Source: Betaproteobacteria bacterium (GTDB taxonomy: Bacteria > Pseudomonadota > Gammaproteobacteria > Burkholderiales > SG8-39). Taken from it: a stretch of DNA of 13,249 nucleotides. The stretch lies in assembly GCA_029858545.1 (NCBI GenBank), contig JAOUFA010000060.1, positions 1-13,249 of the forward strand, written 5' to 3'. The notes beneath the pieces are model-generated. The model saw only the letters and a list, made by a program, of their open reading frames with translations. It had not been told where the DNA came from and ran no database searches. This document shows, in pieces, positions 1 through 6,373 of this stretch. Both the position numbers and the translations under genes were made by a program. Numbering within the stretch: the first letter of the stretch is position 1; each line of letters opens with the position of its first letter.

Positions 1-122
1 GCCTCGGTGCCCGCGTCGGCGTCCTCCACCGACACCGACTGCGCGCCCGCTTCGAGCAGCGCGTCGCCGAAGGCTTCGGCATGCGCTTCGTCGATCTCGA
101 TGCTCAGCGCCACCCACGACAT
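1..122 (-). CDS. prmA: Ribosomal protein L11 methyltransferase, N-terminal fragment (cut by window edge)
   Basis: Only the first 40 or so codons are in the window; the gene runs off the left edge. The visible residues begin MSWVALSIEIDE and continue with an alternating pattern ending in DALLEAGAQSVSVED. This matches the N-terminal substrate-recognition domain of PrmA, where the stretch 'DAL.EAGA.SV...D' is typical. PrmA is a cytoplasmic SAM-dependent enzyme that trimethylates ribosomal protein L11. The methyltransferase domain is outside the window, so the call rests on the N-terminus and on position. The ATG shares one base with the accC stop (TAATG), so the two are probably translationally coupled. 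The order accB-accC-prmA is common in beta- and gammaproteobacteria. Confidence 0.85.
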   Translation of the reverse strand, partial: MSWVALSIEIDEAHAEAFGDALLEAGAQSVSVEDADAGTE

Positions 123-1486
123 TACTTGACCTGCGTGTCCTTCGGCTCCTGGGCGAGCTTTTGCTCGAGATAGTGAATAGAGGTGCCGCCGCGCAGGAAA
201 AGGCCGTCGTTCAGCAACTCGAGGTGCAGGGGAATATTGGTCTTGATGCCTTCCACCGCCATCTCGGAGAGCGCGATGCGCATCCGGCGGATCGCCTGGT
301 CGCGGTTCGCTCCGTAGGCGATTACCTTGCCGACCATCGAATCGTAGTACGGCGGTACGGTATAGCCGGCGTACACATGCGAGTCGACGCGAATGCCGGG
401 CCCGCCCGGCGAATGGTACGAAGTGATCTTGCCCGGCGAAGGCGTGAACTTGTACGGGTCCTCGGCGTTGATGCGGCATTCGATCGCATGCCCGCGAAAC
501 TCGATGTCCTTCTGGCGCAACGAGAGCTTCTCGCCCGCCGCGATTTGAATCTGTTCCTGAACGATATCGATGCCGGTGATCAATTCGGTCACCGGGTGCT
601 CCACCTGCACCCGGGTATTCATTTCGATGAAATAGAACTCGCCGTCCTGGTAGAGAAACTCGAAGGTTCCCGCGCCGCGGTAGTTGATCTTGCGGCAGGC
701 CTCGGCGCACAGTTCGCCGACCTTGTCGCGCAGCTTGGCCGGGAGATCGGGGGCCGGCGCTTCCTCGAGGATCTTCTGATGGCGACGCTGCATCGAGCAG
801 TCGCGTTCGCCGAGATACACCGCGTTTCTGTGCGCGTCGGCGAGCACCTGAATCTCGATATGGCGCGGATTGTCGAGAAACTTCTCCATGTATACGGTAC
901 CGTTGCTGAACGCGGCGAGCGCCTCGCCGCGCGTCATATTCACCGCGTTGAGCAGTGCCGCCTCGGTATGCACCACCCGCATGCCGCGACCGCCGCCGCC
1001 GCCGGCAGCCTTGATGATCACCGGATAGCCGATGCTGCGCGCGATGCGCACGATTTCCTTCGGATCGTCGGGCAGCGCGCCTTCGGAGCCCGGCACACAG
1101 GGCACGCCGGCCTTGGTCATCGCCGCCTTGGCGCTTACCTTGTCGCCCATCAAACGGATGTTCTCCGGGCGCGGACCGATGAACACGAAGCCTGAGCCTT
1201 CGACCTTTTCCGCGAAATCGGCGTTCTCGGAGAGAAAGCCGTAGCCCGGATGGATCGCCTCCGAATCGGTGACCTCGGCCGCCGAGATGATGGCGGGGAT
1301 GTTGAGATAGCTGTCGCGCGAGGCTGCGGGACCGATGCACACCGATTCATCGGCGAGCTTCACGTACTTCGCTTCGGTATCCGCCTCGGAGTGGACCATT
1401 ACCGTGCGGATTCCCAGTTCGCGGCAGGCGCGCTGGATGCGGAGGGCTATTTCTCCGCGGTTGGCGATCAGGATCTTTTCAAACAC
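122..1486 (-). CDS. accC: Biotin carboxylase subunit of acetyl-CoA carboxylase
   Basis: AccC performs the ATP- and bicarbonate-dependent carboxylation of the biotin carried on AccB, the first half-reaction of malonyl-CoA synthesis in the cytoplasm. The 454 residues match the family length (about 450). Seen: N-terminal ILIANRGEIALR; Lys116 (GDK); the ATP-grasp glycine-rich loop with Lys159 followed by AGGGGGRGMR; His209; Glu276 in GTFEF; Glu288 and Arg292 in IEMNTRVQVEHP; and Arg338 in ECRIN. These positions coincide with the numbering I recall for the E. coli enzyme, so the active site looks intact. The start is GTG, fixed by the MFEKILIANRG N-terminus; a GGAAG lies 9 bases upstream. It is 54 bases downstream of accB and overlaps prmA by one base. 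Confidence 0.98.
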   Translation of the reverse strand: MFEKILIANRGEIALRIQRACRELGIRTVMVHSEADTEAKYVKLADESVCIGPAASRDSYLNIPAIISAAEVTDSEAIHPGYGFLSENADFAEKVEGSGFVFIGPRPENIRLMGDKVSAKAAMTKAGVPCVPGSEGALPDDPKEIVRIARSIGYPVIIKAAGGGGGRGMRVVHTEAALLNAVNMTRGEALAAFSNGTVYMEKFLDNPRHIEIQVLADAHRNAVYLGERDCSMQRRHQKILEEAPAPDLPAKLRDKVGELCAEACRKINYRGAGTFEFLYQDGEFYFIEMNTRVQVEHPVTELITGIDIVQEQIQIAAGEKLSLRQKDIEFRGHAIECRINAEDPYKFTPSPGKITSYHSPGGPGIRVDSHVYAGYTVPPYYDSMVGKVIAYGANRDQAIRRMRIALSEMAVEGIKTNIPLHLELLNDGLFLRGGTSIHYLEQKLAQEPKDTQVK

Positions 1487-1540
1487 GTGACGGGGCTTCC
1501 AGACTGGCGCCGACGCGGCGCGCGCAAGGGTGAGAGGGGA

Positions 1541-2020
1541 TCATTCAATGACGAACAGAGGTTGACCGAACTCGACCGGCTGACCGTTTTCCACCAGGAT
1601 CGCTTTCACGACGCCCGACTTGTCGGCCTCGATCTCGTTCATCAGTTTCATTGCCTCGATGATGCATATGGTGTCGCCTTCCTTGACCGTCTGGCCGGCC
1701 TCGACGAAGGGCTTGGATTCGGGCGACGCCGATCGATAAAAGGTTCCGACCATGGGCGATTTCATCGTATGCCCGGCCTGGACCGCATCGGCCGCCGGGG
1801 CGGGCGCAGGGTTCATGGCCGCGACGGCCATCGGCGCGGGCGCCTGCGCGAGGGGCGCGGCCGGATACGCGGCCGGTGCGGCAGCGGGGGCGGCGCGCAC
1901 GACGCTTACGCCCGAGCTCTTGGCAATGCGGACCTTTTCTTCGCCTTCGGTAATCTCGATCTCGGCAATATCCGACTCCTGTACCAGATCGATGAGCTTC
2001 TTCAGCTTGCGCAGATCCAT
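1541..2020 (-). CDS. accB: Biotin carboxyl carrier protein of acetyl-CoA carboxylase
   Basis: AccB carries the covalently bound biotin between biotin carboxylase (AccC) and the carboxyltransferase (AccA/AccD, not in this window). The 159 residues show the expected three parts: an N-terminal helical segment (about 1-35) starting MDLRKLKKLIDL; an Ala/Pro-rich flexible linker (about 43-83); and a C-terminal biotinyl domain (about 85-159). The domain contains the 'thumb' stretch SPMVGTFYRSASPESKPF and the biotinylation motif EAMKLMNEIEAD, with Lys125 as the acceptor. The ATG is supported by a GGGAG five bases upstream. A 74-base leader containing the end of a hairpin separates it from aroQ. It is almost certainly cotranscribed with accC. 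Confidence 0.98.
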   Translation of the reverse strand: MDLRKLKKLIDLVQESDIAEIEITEGEEKVRIAKSSGVSVVRAAPAAAPAAYPAAPLAQAPAPMAVAAMNPAPAPAADAVQAGHTMKSPMVGTFYRSASPESKPFVEAGQTVKEGDTICIIEAMKLMNEIEADKSGVVKAILVENGQPVEFGQPLFVIE

Positions 2021-2025
2021 GGCAA

Positions 2026-2032
2026 CTCCCTT
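2026..2032 (-). promoter_or_regulatory. Ribosome binding site of accB
   Basis: The minus strand reads AAGGGAGTTGCCATG. The GGGAG core lies five bases before the accB ATG. It is one of the clearest Shine-Dalgarno sequences in the window, fitting a highly expressed housekeeping gene. Confidence 0.7.
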
Positions 2033-2088
2033 GCTTGAATACCAGCCTCAGCCGGCCGTGTTGTTGTGTCGTGCACTTGTAGTAAGAG

Positions 2089-2104
2089 GGCGGGTCAACC
2101 CGCC
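2089..2104 (-). terminator. GC-rich hairpin over the aroQ stop codon (possible attenuator or weak terminator)
   Basis: The 16 bases form a perfect inverted repeat, GGCGGGT-2-ACCCGCC. On the transcribed minus strand this folds as a six-pair GC stem with a TTGA tetraloop. The aroQ stop TGA lies in the loop. The following bases are CTCTTACTAC, only mildly pyrimidine-rich and lacking a U-tract, so it is not a canonical intrinsic terminator. It could act as a partial terminator, a 3'-end stabiliser for upstream mRNA, or a processing site before the 74-base accB leader. The repeat is seen directly; the function is inferred. Confidence 0.35.
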
Positions 2105-2571
2105 GGCGTCGCATTCAGCCTGCGCAGCGCATAGGTCAGCGCGAACTCGTAACCCTGGCTGCCCAGCCCGCAGATCGTTCCCAGGGCGAGGTCCGAAAGG
2201 AAAGAACTGCGCCGGAACGGCTCGCGCGCATGGACATTGGACAGGTGGACTTCAATGAACGGAATGCCGACCGCCGCCAGGGCATCGCGGATCGCGATGC
2301 TCGTGTGGGTGTAGGCGGCAGGATTGATGACGATGAAATCGACACCGTCGCGGCCGGCCTGCTGGATTCGATCCACCAAGACTCCTTCGTGATTGTCCTG
2401 GAAGAATTCCAGGACGATCCCGGCGTCCCGGGCAATCGACGCGAGCCGCTGCTCGATGTCGCGCAGGCTCTGCTTCCCATAGGTTTCGGGCTCGCGCGTA
2501 CCGAGCAGGTTGAGGTTGGGTCCATTGAGAACTAGAACCACACGCCCAGTGGATGTTGATTTTTTAGTCAT
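2095..2571 (-). CDS. aroQ: Type II 3-dehydroquinate dehydratase
   Basis: This enzyme converts 3-dehydroquinate to 3-dehydroshikimate in the shikimate pathway (cytoplasm, dodecameric family). From the chosen ATG it is 158 residues (family about 145-155). Seen: the signature VLVLNGPNLNLLGTREP (residues 12-28); catalytic Tyr31 in ETYG; DNHEG around 59-63; NPAAYTHTS (82-91) with Asn83 and His89; and EVHLSNVHAREPFRRSS (107-123), holding the catalytic His and substrate-binding Arg residues. The start is uncertain. An in-frame ATG at 2592 would add seven residues (MRRSVAK), and neither start has a good ribosome binding site. I prefer 2571 because it sits nearer the conserved core. It lies 65 bases after the tlpA-like gene and upstream of accB. 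The same pathway is served by aroE at 9203. Confidence 0.96.
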   Translation of the reverse strand: MTKKSTSTGRVVLVLNGPNLNLLGTREPETYGKQSLRDIEQRLASIARDAGIVLEFFQDNHEGVLVDRIQQAGRDGVDFIVINPAAYTHTSIAIRDALAAVGIPFIEVHLSNVHAREPFRRSSFLSDLALGTICGLGSQGYEFALTYALRRLNATPAG

Positions 2572-2636
2572 TTTCGCGACAGAACGCCGCATCTTAGCGC
2601 AAGTCCGGTTTTAATTCCTCTTAAGACGTGCCGACT

Positions 2637-3158
2637 TCAAAGAATGGCTGCCAGCTGCGAATCAAGTTCTCTTTCTTTTAGCGCGCCAAGCTTGCTGTAA
2701 GTAATCACTCCGGATCTATCCAGGATCACCGTAAAGGGCAGTCCGCCGGCCTTGTTTCCGAGCCTGCGCATCAAGTCCAGGGTGTCGAATCCCCCCAGCA
2801 GGATCGGATAGGAAATGGGCGTTTTCTCGACAAATTTGGCGACGTTCACCGCCGTATCCACCGCAATTCCAAGAACTTCTAGCCCCCTGGCGGCATATCG
2901 CTCGCGTCGGTCACCGAGCAGGGGTATTTCCTCGCGACAGGGCTCGCACCAGGTTGCCCAGAAGTTGCAGAGCAGCGCGCGATCGCGCCATTCCGTCAGC
3001 TTGCGCGGACGGCCGGCGAGGTCGGTAAAACCGGCGCGCATCAGTTCCGCCGCACCGGAGCCCGTTTGCAGGAGGATCGGGCCGACCAGGGCGCCGGCCG
3101 CCGCCGCCACCGCGCCAACGGCTGATAAACCCAGCCACTCGCGTCGCGAGATCGCCAT
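2637..3158 (-). CDS. TlpA/ResA-type thioredoxin-fold thiol-disulfide oxidoreductase, membrane-anchored or exported
   Basis: The 173-residue protein has an N-terminal targeting region followed by a TlpA/ResA-like thioredoxin domain (about 40-173). The active site is WATWCEPC, with Cys71 and Cys74. The cis-proline region is GGLPFTV (Pro141), and the strand GLEVLGIAVD is typical of the AhpC/TSA-Redoxin group. The N-terminus SRREWLGLSAVGAV has a twin arginine (Arg5-Arg6) followed by a hydrophobic stretch (about 10-30), resembling a Tat signal or signal anchor. No lipobox Cys is seen. The likely role is reduction of periplasmic disulfides, for example in cytochrome c maturation or envelope redox maintenance; the partner is unknown. 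The ATG follows the stop of the upstream gene by four bases, so the two are probably coupled. Confidence 0.9.
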   Translation of the reverse strand: MAISRREWLGLSAVGAVAAAAGALVGPILLQTGSGAAELMRAGFTDLAGRPRKLTEWRDRALLCNFWATWCEPCREEIPLLGDRRERYAARGLEVLGIAVDTAVNVAKFVEKTPISYPILLGGFDTLDLMRRLGNKAGGLPFTVILDRSGVITYSKLGALKERELDSQLAAIL

Positions 3159-3162
3159 CGTC

Positions 3163-3789
3163 TCAGCCTGTCCGGCGTCGTGCGTCCGGGGCTCCGAGCA
3201 AGGCGCTCACTTCGGCAATGTCGGCGCGCTCCATGATCTTGCCGCTCGGCGAGGTCTTCAGCGAAAGCCGCTCATCGCGTGGATCGAAGACCGAGAGCCG
3301 CAGCGGAGTCTCGTCCCAGGTTACCGATAGCTGCGCCACCGCGCGCACCCGATCGCCCGAATAACGCCGCACCTCGACCGACGTATAGGGGATACGCTGA
3401 TCGAGGAGAAAGATCTCCACCTCTTTGGCGCTCTCGGGGAACAGTTGCAGGTCGATTTCCGCGTAGCGTCCGGCTATCCCCTTCAGGACCGCACCGGTGA
3501 GATAGGGCCTGAAACGCTCCAATAGCAGCATCGCGTTCAGGGCCAGACGGCGCAGCTCGACGATGCGCTCCGAGTGTTCTGCGGCCTGGTAGATCGACCG
3601 ATAAGCAGTCAACTCGGCTTCGATCTCCTCGTTGGCAGGCAGCGCCCGCTCGTCGCCGACGCCGAGCTGGCGGGCAGCCTTGCGCTTGGCGAGGGCAAAG
3701 CTGTCGATGCCGTCCTCGGCCATGATGCGCGCGGCCGCCGCTGCGATACGCAGCCGCACGCCCCCTGGGCGCAAGTGTTTTCGATTCAT
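3163..3789 (-). CDS. Conserved hypothetical protein next to mpl, possible nucleotidyltransferase-like fold
   Basis: I do not recognise a proven function. From the ATG at 3789 the protein has 208 residues, with no signal peptide or membrane segment. The N-terminal third is helical and charged, including a Lys/Arg-rich piece (FALAKRKAARQLG, 31-43). A central part reads PYLTGAVLKGIAGRYAEIDL (95-114), followed by LFPESAKEVEIFLLD (116-130). The 'G..L.G.AG....E-I-D' pattern plus a later V-E-I strand is reminiscent of the metal-binding signature of minimal nucleotidyltransferases, but it is degenerate. From memory, similar proteins sit beside mpl in other betaproteobacteria and have sometimes been named 'UDP-N-acetylmuramate--alanine ligase', a name this sequence does not support (no P-loop). 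A longer reading from 3909 would overlap the mpl start and is less likely. It is divergent from mpl and four bases upstream of the tlpA-like gene. Confidence 0.75.
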   Translation of the reverse strand: MNRKHLRPGGVRLRIAAAAARIMAEDGIDSFALAKRKAARQLGVGDERALPANEEIEAELTAYRSIYQAAEHSERIVELRRLALNAMLLLERFRPYLTGAVLKGIAGRYAEIDLQLFPESAKEVEIFLLDQRIPYTSVEVRRYSGDRVRAVAQLSVTWDETPLRLSVFDPRDERLSLKTSPSGKIMERADIAEVSALLGAPDARRRTG

Positions 3790-3873
3790 CGCGCTGGCCT
3801 GACCGGAGAGGTGGGCATCATAGCGCAGGCTCGACCTCCGCGTGCCGTCCTCGGCGGGCAGCCGCCCATCGCG

Positions 3874-3879
3874 TAGAAT
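3874..3879 (+). promoter_or_regulatory. Candidate -10 element for mpl
   Basis: TAGAAT lies 28 bases before the mpl ATG, within the 118-base region between divergent genes. It matches TATAAT at five of six positions. The -35 region 17 bases upstream (around 3851-3856) is poor and GC-rich. A nearly identical string, TAGAATTGCCG, occurs upstream of the tonB gene, compared with TAGAATCGCCG here. This is inference from spacing and sequence only. Confidence 0.3.
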
Positions 3880-3907
3880 CGCCGCCCGCGCTCGCGCAGA
3901 CGAAATC

Positions 3908-5266
3908 ATGGCCGGTCATCTACACATCCTCGGGATTTGCGGCACCTTCATGGGGGGGCTTGCCGCGCTCGCGAAATCGGCCGGCTGGCGGGTCACCGGC
4001 TGCGACGCGAACGTCTATCCCCCCATGAGCGATCAGCTGGGTGCACTGGGAATCGAGCTCATCGAAGGTTTTCACCCCGACCAGCTCCACTTGCGGCCCG
4101 ACCTTTGGGTCATCGGTAACGTCGTCACGCGCGGCAACCCCCTCATGGAGGCGATCCTCGATTCGGGTGCCCGCTACCTGTCCGGTCCGCAATGGCTCGC
4201 CGAGCAGCTGCTGCACGGCAAGCACGTGCTGGCGGTCGCCGGCACCCACGGCAAGACCACGACGGCTTCGATGCTCGCCTGGATACTCGAAAAGACCGGC
4301 CGAAATCCCGGTTTCCTCATCGGCGGCGTGCCCGCCAACTTTGCGTTCTCCGCACGACGGTCGGAATCGGAGTACTTCGTCATCGAGGCCGACGAGTACG
4401 ACACCGCCTTCTTCGACAAGCGCTCCAAGTTCGTCCACTACCGACCGAAGACGGCGATTCTCAACAATCTCGAGTTCGATCACGCCGACATCTTTGCGAA
4501 TCTGGGCGAGATCGAGCGCCAGTTCCATCACTTCGTGCGTACGATTCCGCGCTCGGGTCGCATTGTCGCCAACGGCGCCGACGCGGCGCTGGCGCGCGTG
4601 CTGGCCATGGGATGCTGGACACCCGTCGAACGGTTCGACGCACCGGGCGAATGGGAAGCGCTGCCCGCGGAGTCGGGCGACGGGTTCGTACTGCGCTTTA
4701 ACGCCGAGGTACTGGGTCGCGTGGAATGGAACCTGCCGGGCGCGCACAATCGATCGAACGCGCTTGCCGCGCTCGCCGCCGCGCGGCATGCCGGCGTGCC
4801 GCCCGCCGAGGCGAGCGCCGCGCTGGCAAGCTTCGCCGGGGTCAGGCGCCGGCTGGAATTGCGCGGCTGCGTGGCGGGGATCAGCGTCTATGACGACTTT
4901 GCGCATCACCCGACGGCGATTCGCGTCACCCTCGAGGCCCTGCGCCGGCGCGTCGGCGCTGCGCGACTGCTCGCCGTGCTGGAGCCGCGCTCCAATACCA
5001 TGAAGCTCGGAGCGATGAAGGATGCGTTGCCGGCAAGTCTCACCGCGGCCGACCGGGTTTTCGTCTTTGACGGCGCGCTGGGCTGGGATGCCGCGCCGGT
5101 GTTTGCGCCGCTGGGCGAGCGCGTACAATGCATCGATCGGATCGACTCCCTCGTGGAAGCGATCGCCCGCGAGGCGCGTTCCGGCGATCAGGTCCTCATC
5201 ATGTCCAATGGCGGGTTCGGCGGCATACACGGCAAGCTGCTCGCGCGGCTGGCGCGGGCGGGGTGA
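3908..5266 (+). CDS. mpl: UDP-N-acetylmuramate:L-alanyl-gamma-D-glutamyl-meso-diaminopimelate ligase (murein peptide ligase)
   Basis: Mpl reattaches the recycled tripeptide L-Ala-D-Glu-meso-DAP to UDP-MurNAc, feeding turnover products back into peptidoglycan synthesis in the cytoplasm. The protein is 452 residues (E. coli Mpl is similar). Seen: the N-terminal Rossmann-like start HILGICGTFMGGLAALA; the Mur-ligase ATP loop AGTHGKTTTA (111-120); the stretch IEADEYDTAFFDKRSKF (159-175) and LNNLEFDHADIF, which separate Mpl from MurC; and a C-terminal ligase domain with YDDFAHHPTAI. The start at 3908 is chosen because MAGHLHILG matches the usual Mpl N-terminus; an earlier in-frame ATG at 3842 would add 22 Arg/Ala-rich residues with no family counterpart. 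It is divergent from the block-1 genes. Confidence 0.97.
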   Translation: MAGHLHILGICGTFMGGLAALAKSAGWRVTGCDANVYPPMSDQLGALGIELIEGFHPDQLHLRPDLWVIGNVVTRGNPLMEAILDSGARYLSGPQWLAEQLLHGKHVLAVAGTHGKTTTASMLAWILEKTGRNPGFLIGGVPANFAFSARRSESEYFVIEADEYDTAFFDKRSKFVHYRPKTAILNNLEFDHADIFANLGEIERQFHHFVRTIPRSGRIVANGADAALARVLAMGCWTPVERFDAPGEWEALPAESGDGFVLRFNAEVLGRVEWNLPGAHNRSNALAALAAARHAGVPPAEASAALASFAGVRRRLELRGCVAGISVYDDFAHHPTAIRVTLEALRRRVGAARLLAVLEPRSNTMKLGAMKDALPASLTAADRVFVFDGALGWDAAPVFAPLGERVQCIDRIDSLVEAIAREARSGDQVLIMSNGGFGGIHGKLLARLARAG

Positions 5267-5341
5267 TGCAGATCAATGTGCCCGGGCGCCGCGGCGTAGT
5301 TTGATTGAGCTTGACAACTCTGATTCGGATACCCTGACACC

Positions 5342-5683
5342 ATGCATTTCATGATTCTGATTCTTGCCTTTCTTGTCGCGGTCGTGGTGTGGGGATTTTT
5401 CCATGCCAATCCGCGCGGCGTGAACCGGGTCAGGCTCGTTTTGTCCAACGTCGTGATCCTGGCGCTCGCGCTCGCCGCGGCGGCGGTGGTTGCGAGCCTG
5501 CTCTACGGCGATGCGCTGACCGTCAAGTCGGGCGAGAAGGGCATGGCGACCTATCTCGCCCTGATGGCGGGAGGAACGGTGTTTCTCATCGTGGTCGCGG
5601 TCGGCGGTCTGCTGCGTAACCTGCTTCTGTTCCCGATTTCGGCGCGGGCCCCCGATACCGCCGATAGCGCGCACTCCGAGTGA
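5342..5683 (+). CDS. Small integral membrane protein of unknown function
   Basis: The 113-residue protein is dominated by three hydrophobic stretches: about 4-20 (ILILAFLVAVVVWGFF), 37-56 and 69-92. Short charged loops join them (HANPRGVNRVR and GDALTVKSGEKG), and the C-terminal tail is polar. I do not recognise a family. Coding status is supported by the coherent membrane topology, high-GC third positions and position between same-strand genes. Met1 and Met4 are both possible starts; no strong ribosome binding site is seen. The 75 bases after mpl contain a TTGACA (5311-5316), but no well-placed -10 follows it. It may be cotranscribed with mpl. Confidence 0.75.
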   Translation: MHFMILILAFLVAVVVWGFFHANPRGVNRVRLVLSNVVILALALAAAAVVASLLYGDALTVKSGEKGMATYLALMAGGTVFLIVVAVGGLLRNLLLFPISARAPDTADSAHSE

Positions 5684-5685
5684 GA

Positions 5686-5706
5686 CGCGCGTCGCGCGTC
5701 GCGCGA
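5686..5706. repeat. Three tandem CGCGCG-type heptamers between the membrane protein and yqiA
   Basis: Immediately after the stop of the small membrane protein, the sequence runs CGCGCGT, CGCGCGT, CGCGCGA. Because CGCGCG is its own reverse complement, any two units can pair into a short GC hairpin. The first unit is also part of the 10-base palindrome GACGCGCGTC (5684-5693). There is no T-tract. GATAAT (5705-5710) follows directly and could be a -10 element for yqiA, but its -35 is poor. The repeat is seen directly; a role as terminator or regulator is speculative. Nothing else is evident in the 102-base gap. Confidence 0.5.
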
Positions 5707-5785
5707 TAATCCCCCTCCAATCGCCGCCTCGGGTGGCGCGTGGCGCATGCCGCTGCGGCGTGCCGTCTTCCCCTGCACCTCGTCG

Positions 5786-6358
5786 ATGATCATCTACCTG
5801 CACGGATTCAACAGCTCTCCCGGTTCGCACAAGGCGCGCTTGATGCAGTCGTGGATGCAAGCCCGCGGCCTCGCGCAGCGCTTCGCCTGTCCCGGCCTGC
5901 CGCACCGGCCCGCCGAGGCGGTGCGCGTCATCGATGCCGAAATCGCCCGGGCCGCGCCGGTTCCGGTTACGCTCGTCGGCAGCTCGCTCGGCGGCTTCTA
6001 CGCGACCTGGTTTGCCGAGACGCGCAATCTTCGCGCGGTGCTGATCAATCCGGCGGTTACTCCCTATGAAGGTCTCGAAGGCTATCTGGGGGACCAGGAA
6101 AACCTCTACTCGGGAGAGCGCTATCAGCTTACACGCGGACATCTGGAGGAGTGGCGTTCGATGGCGATCGAACGCATCGATCCGGAACGCTACCTGCTGC
6201 TGCTCGAGACCGGCGACGAAGTCCTCGACTGGCGCCTCGCGGCGCGCAAATACGAGGGTGCGCGCATGGCCGTGCGCGACGGCGGCGATCATATGCTGCG
6301 CAGCTTTCCCGAGCATTTGCCGCGCATCCTCGACTTCGCCGGCATTTCGGCTGCCTGA
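5786..6358 (+). CDS. yqiA: YqiA-family alpha/beta-hydrolase esterase
   Basis: A 190-residue cytoplasmic alpha/beta hydrolase matching E. coli YqiA (about 193 residues), which is reported to hydrolyse short acyl esters; its physiological role is unclear. Seen: the oxyanion-region N-terminus IIYLHGFNSSPGSHKA; the nucleophile elbow GSSLGG with Ser67; INPAVTPYEGLEGYLG; the family string LLLETGDEVLDWRLA, with a likely catalytic Asp (144 or 148); and His169 in GGDHM. The start at 5786 gives the standard N-terminus. An in-frame ATG at 5747 would add 13 residues of unlike character (MPLRRAVFPCTSS). Neither start has a convincing ribosome binding site. The RNB nuclease gene follows 15 bases later. Confidence 0.93.
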   Translation: MIIYLHGFNSSPGSHKARLMQSWMQARGLAQRFACPGLPHRPAEAVRVIDAEIARAAPVPVTLVGSSLGGFYATWFAETRNLRAVLINPAVTPYEGLEGYLGDQENLYSGERYQLTRGHLEEWRSMAIERIDPERYLLLLETGDEVLDWRLAARKYEGARMAVRDGGDHMLRSFPEHLPRILDFAGISAA

Positions 6359-6373
6359 GGCGGCCTGCGTCCG

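Noticed and set aside
3790..3909. Extension of the unknown minus-strand gene to an ATG at 3909
   Set aside because: It would consume the whole divergent intergenic region and overlap the mpl start. The added 40 residues are Arg/Ala/Ser-rich and low complexity, and the ATG at 3789 is adequate.
3920..5230. A 436-codon open frame antisense to mpl
   Set aside because: It mirrors mpl almost exactly. The product has no recognisable domain and its composition is typical of a shadow frame.
5311..5330. TTGACA upstream of the small membrane protein as a promoter
   Set aside because: The -35 match is perfect, but no acceptable -10 lies 16-18 bases downstream (CTGACA at 17), and the ATG would lie almost at the start site.
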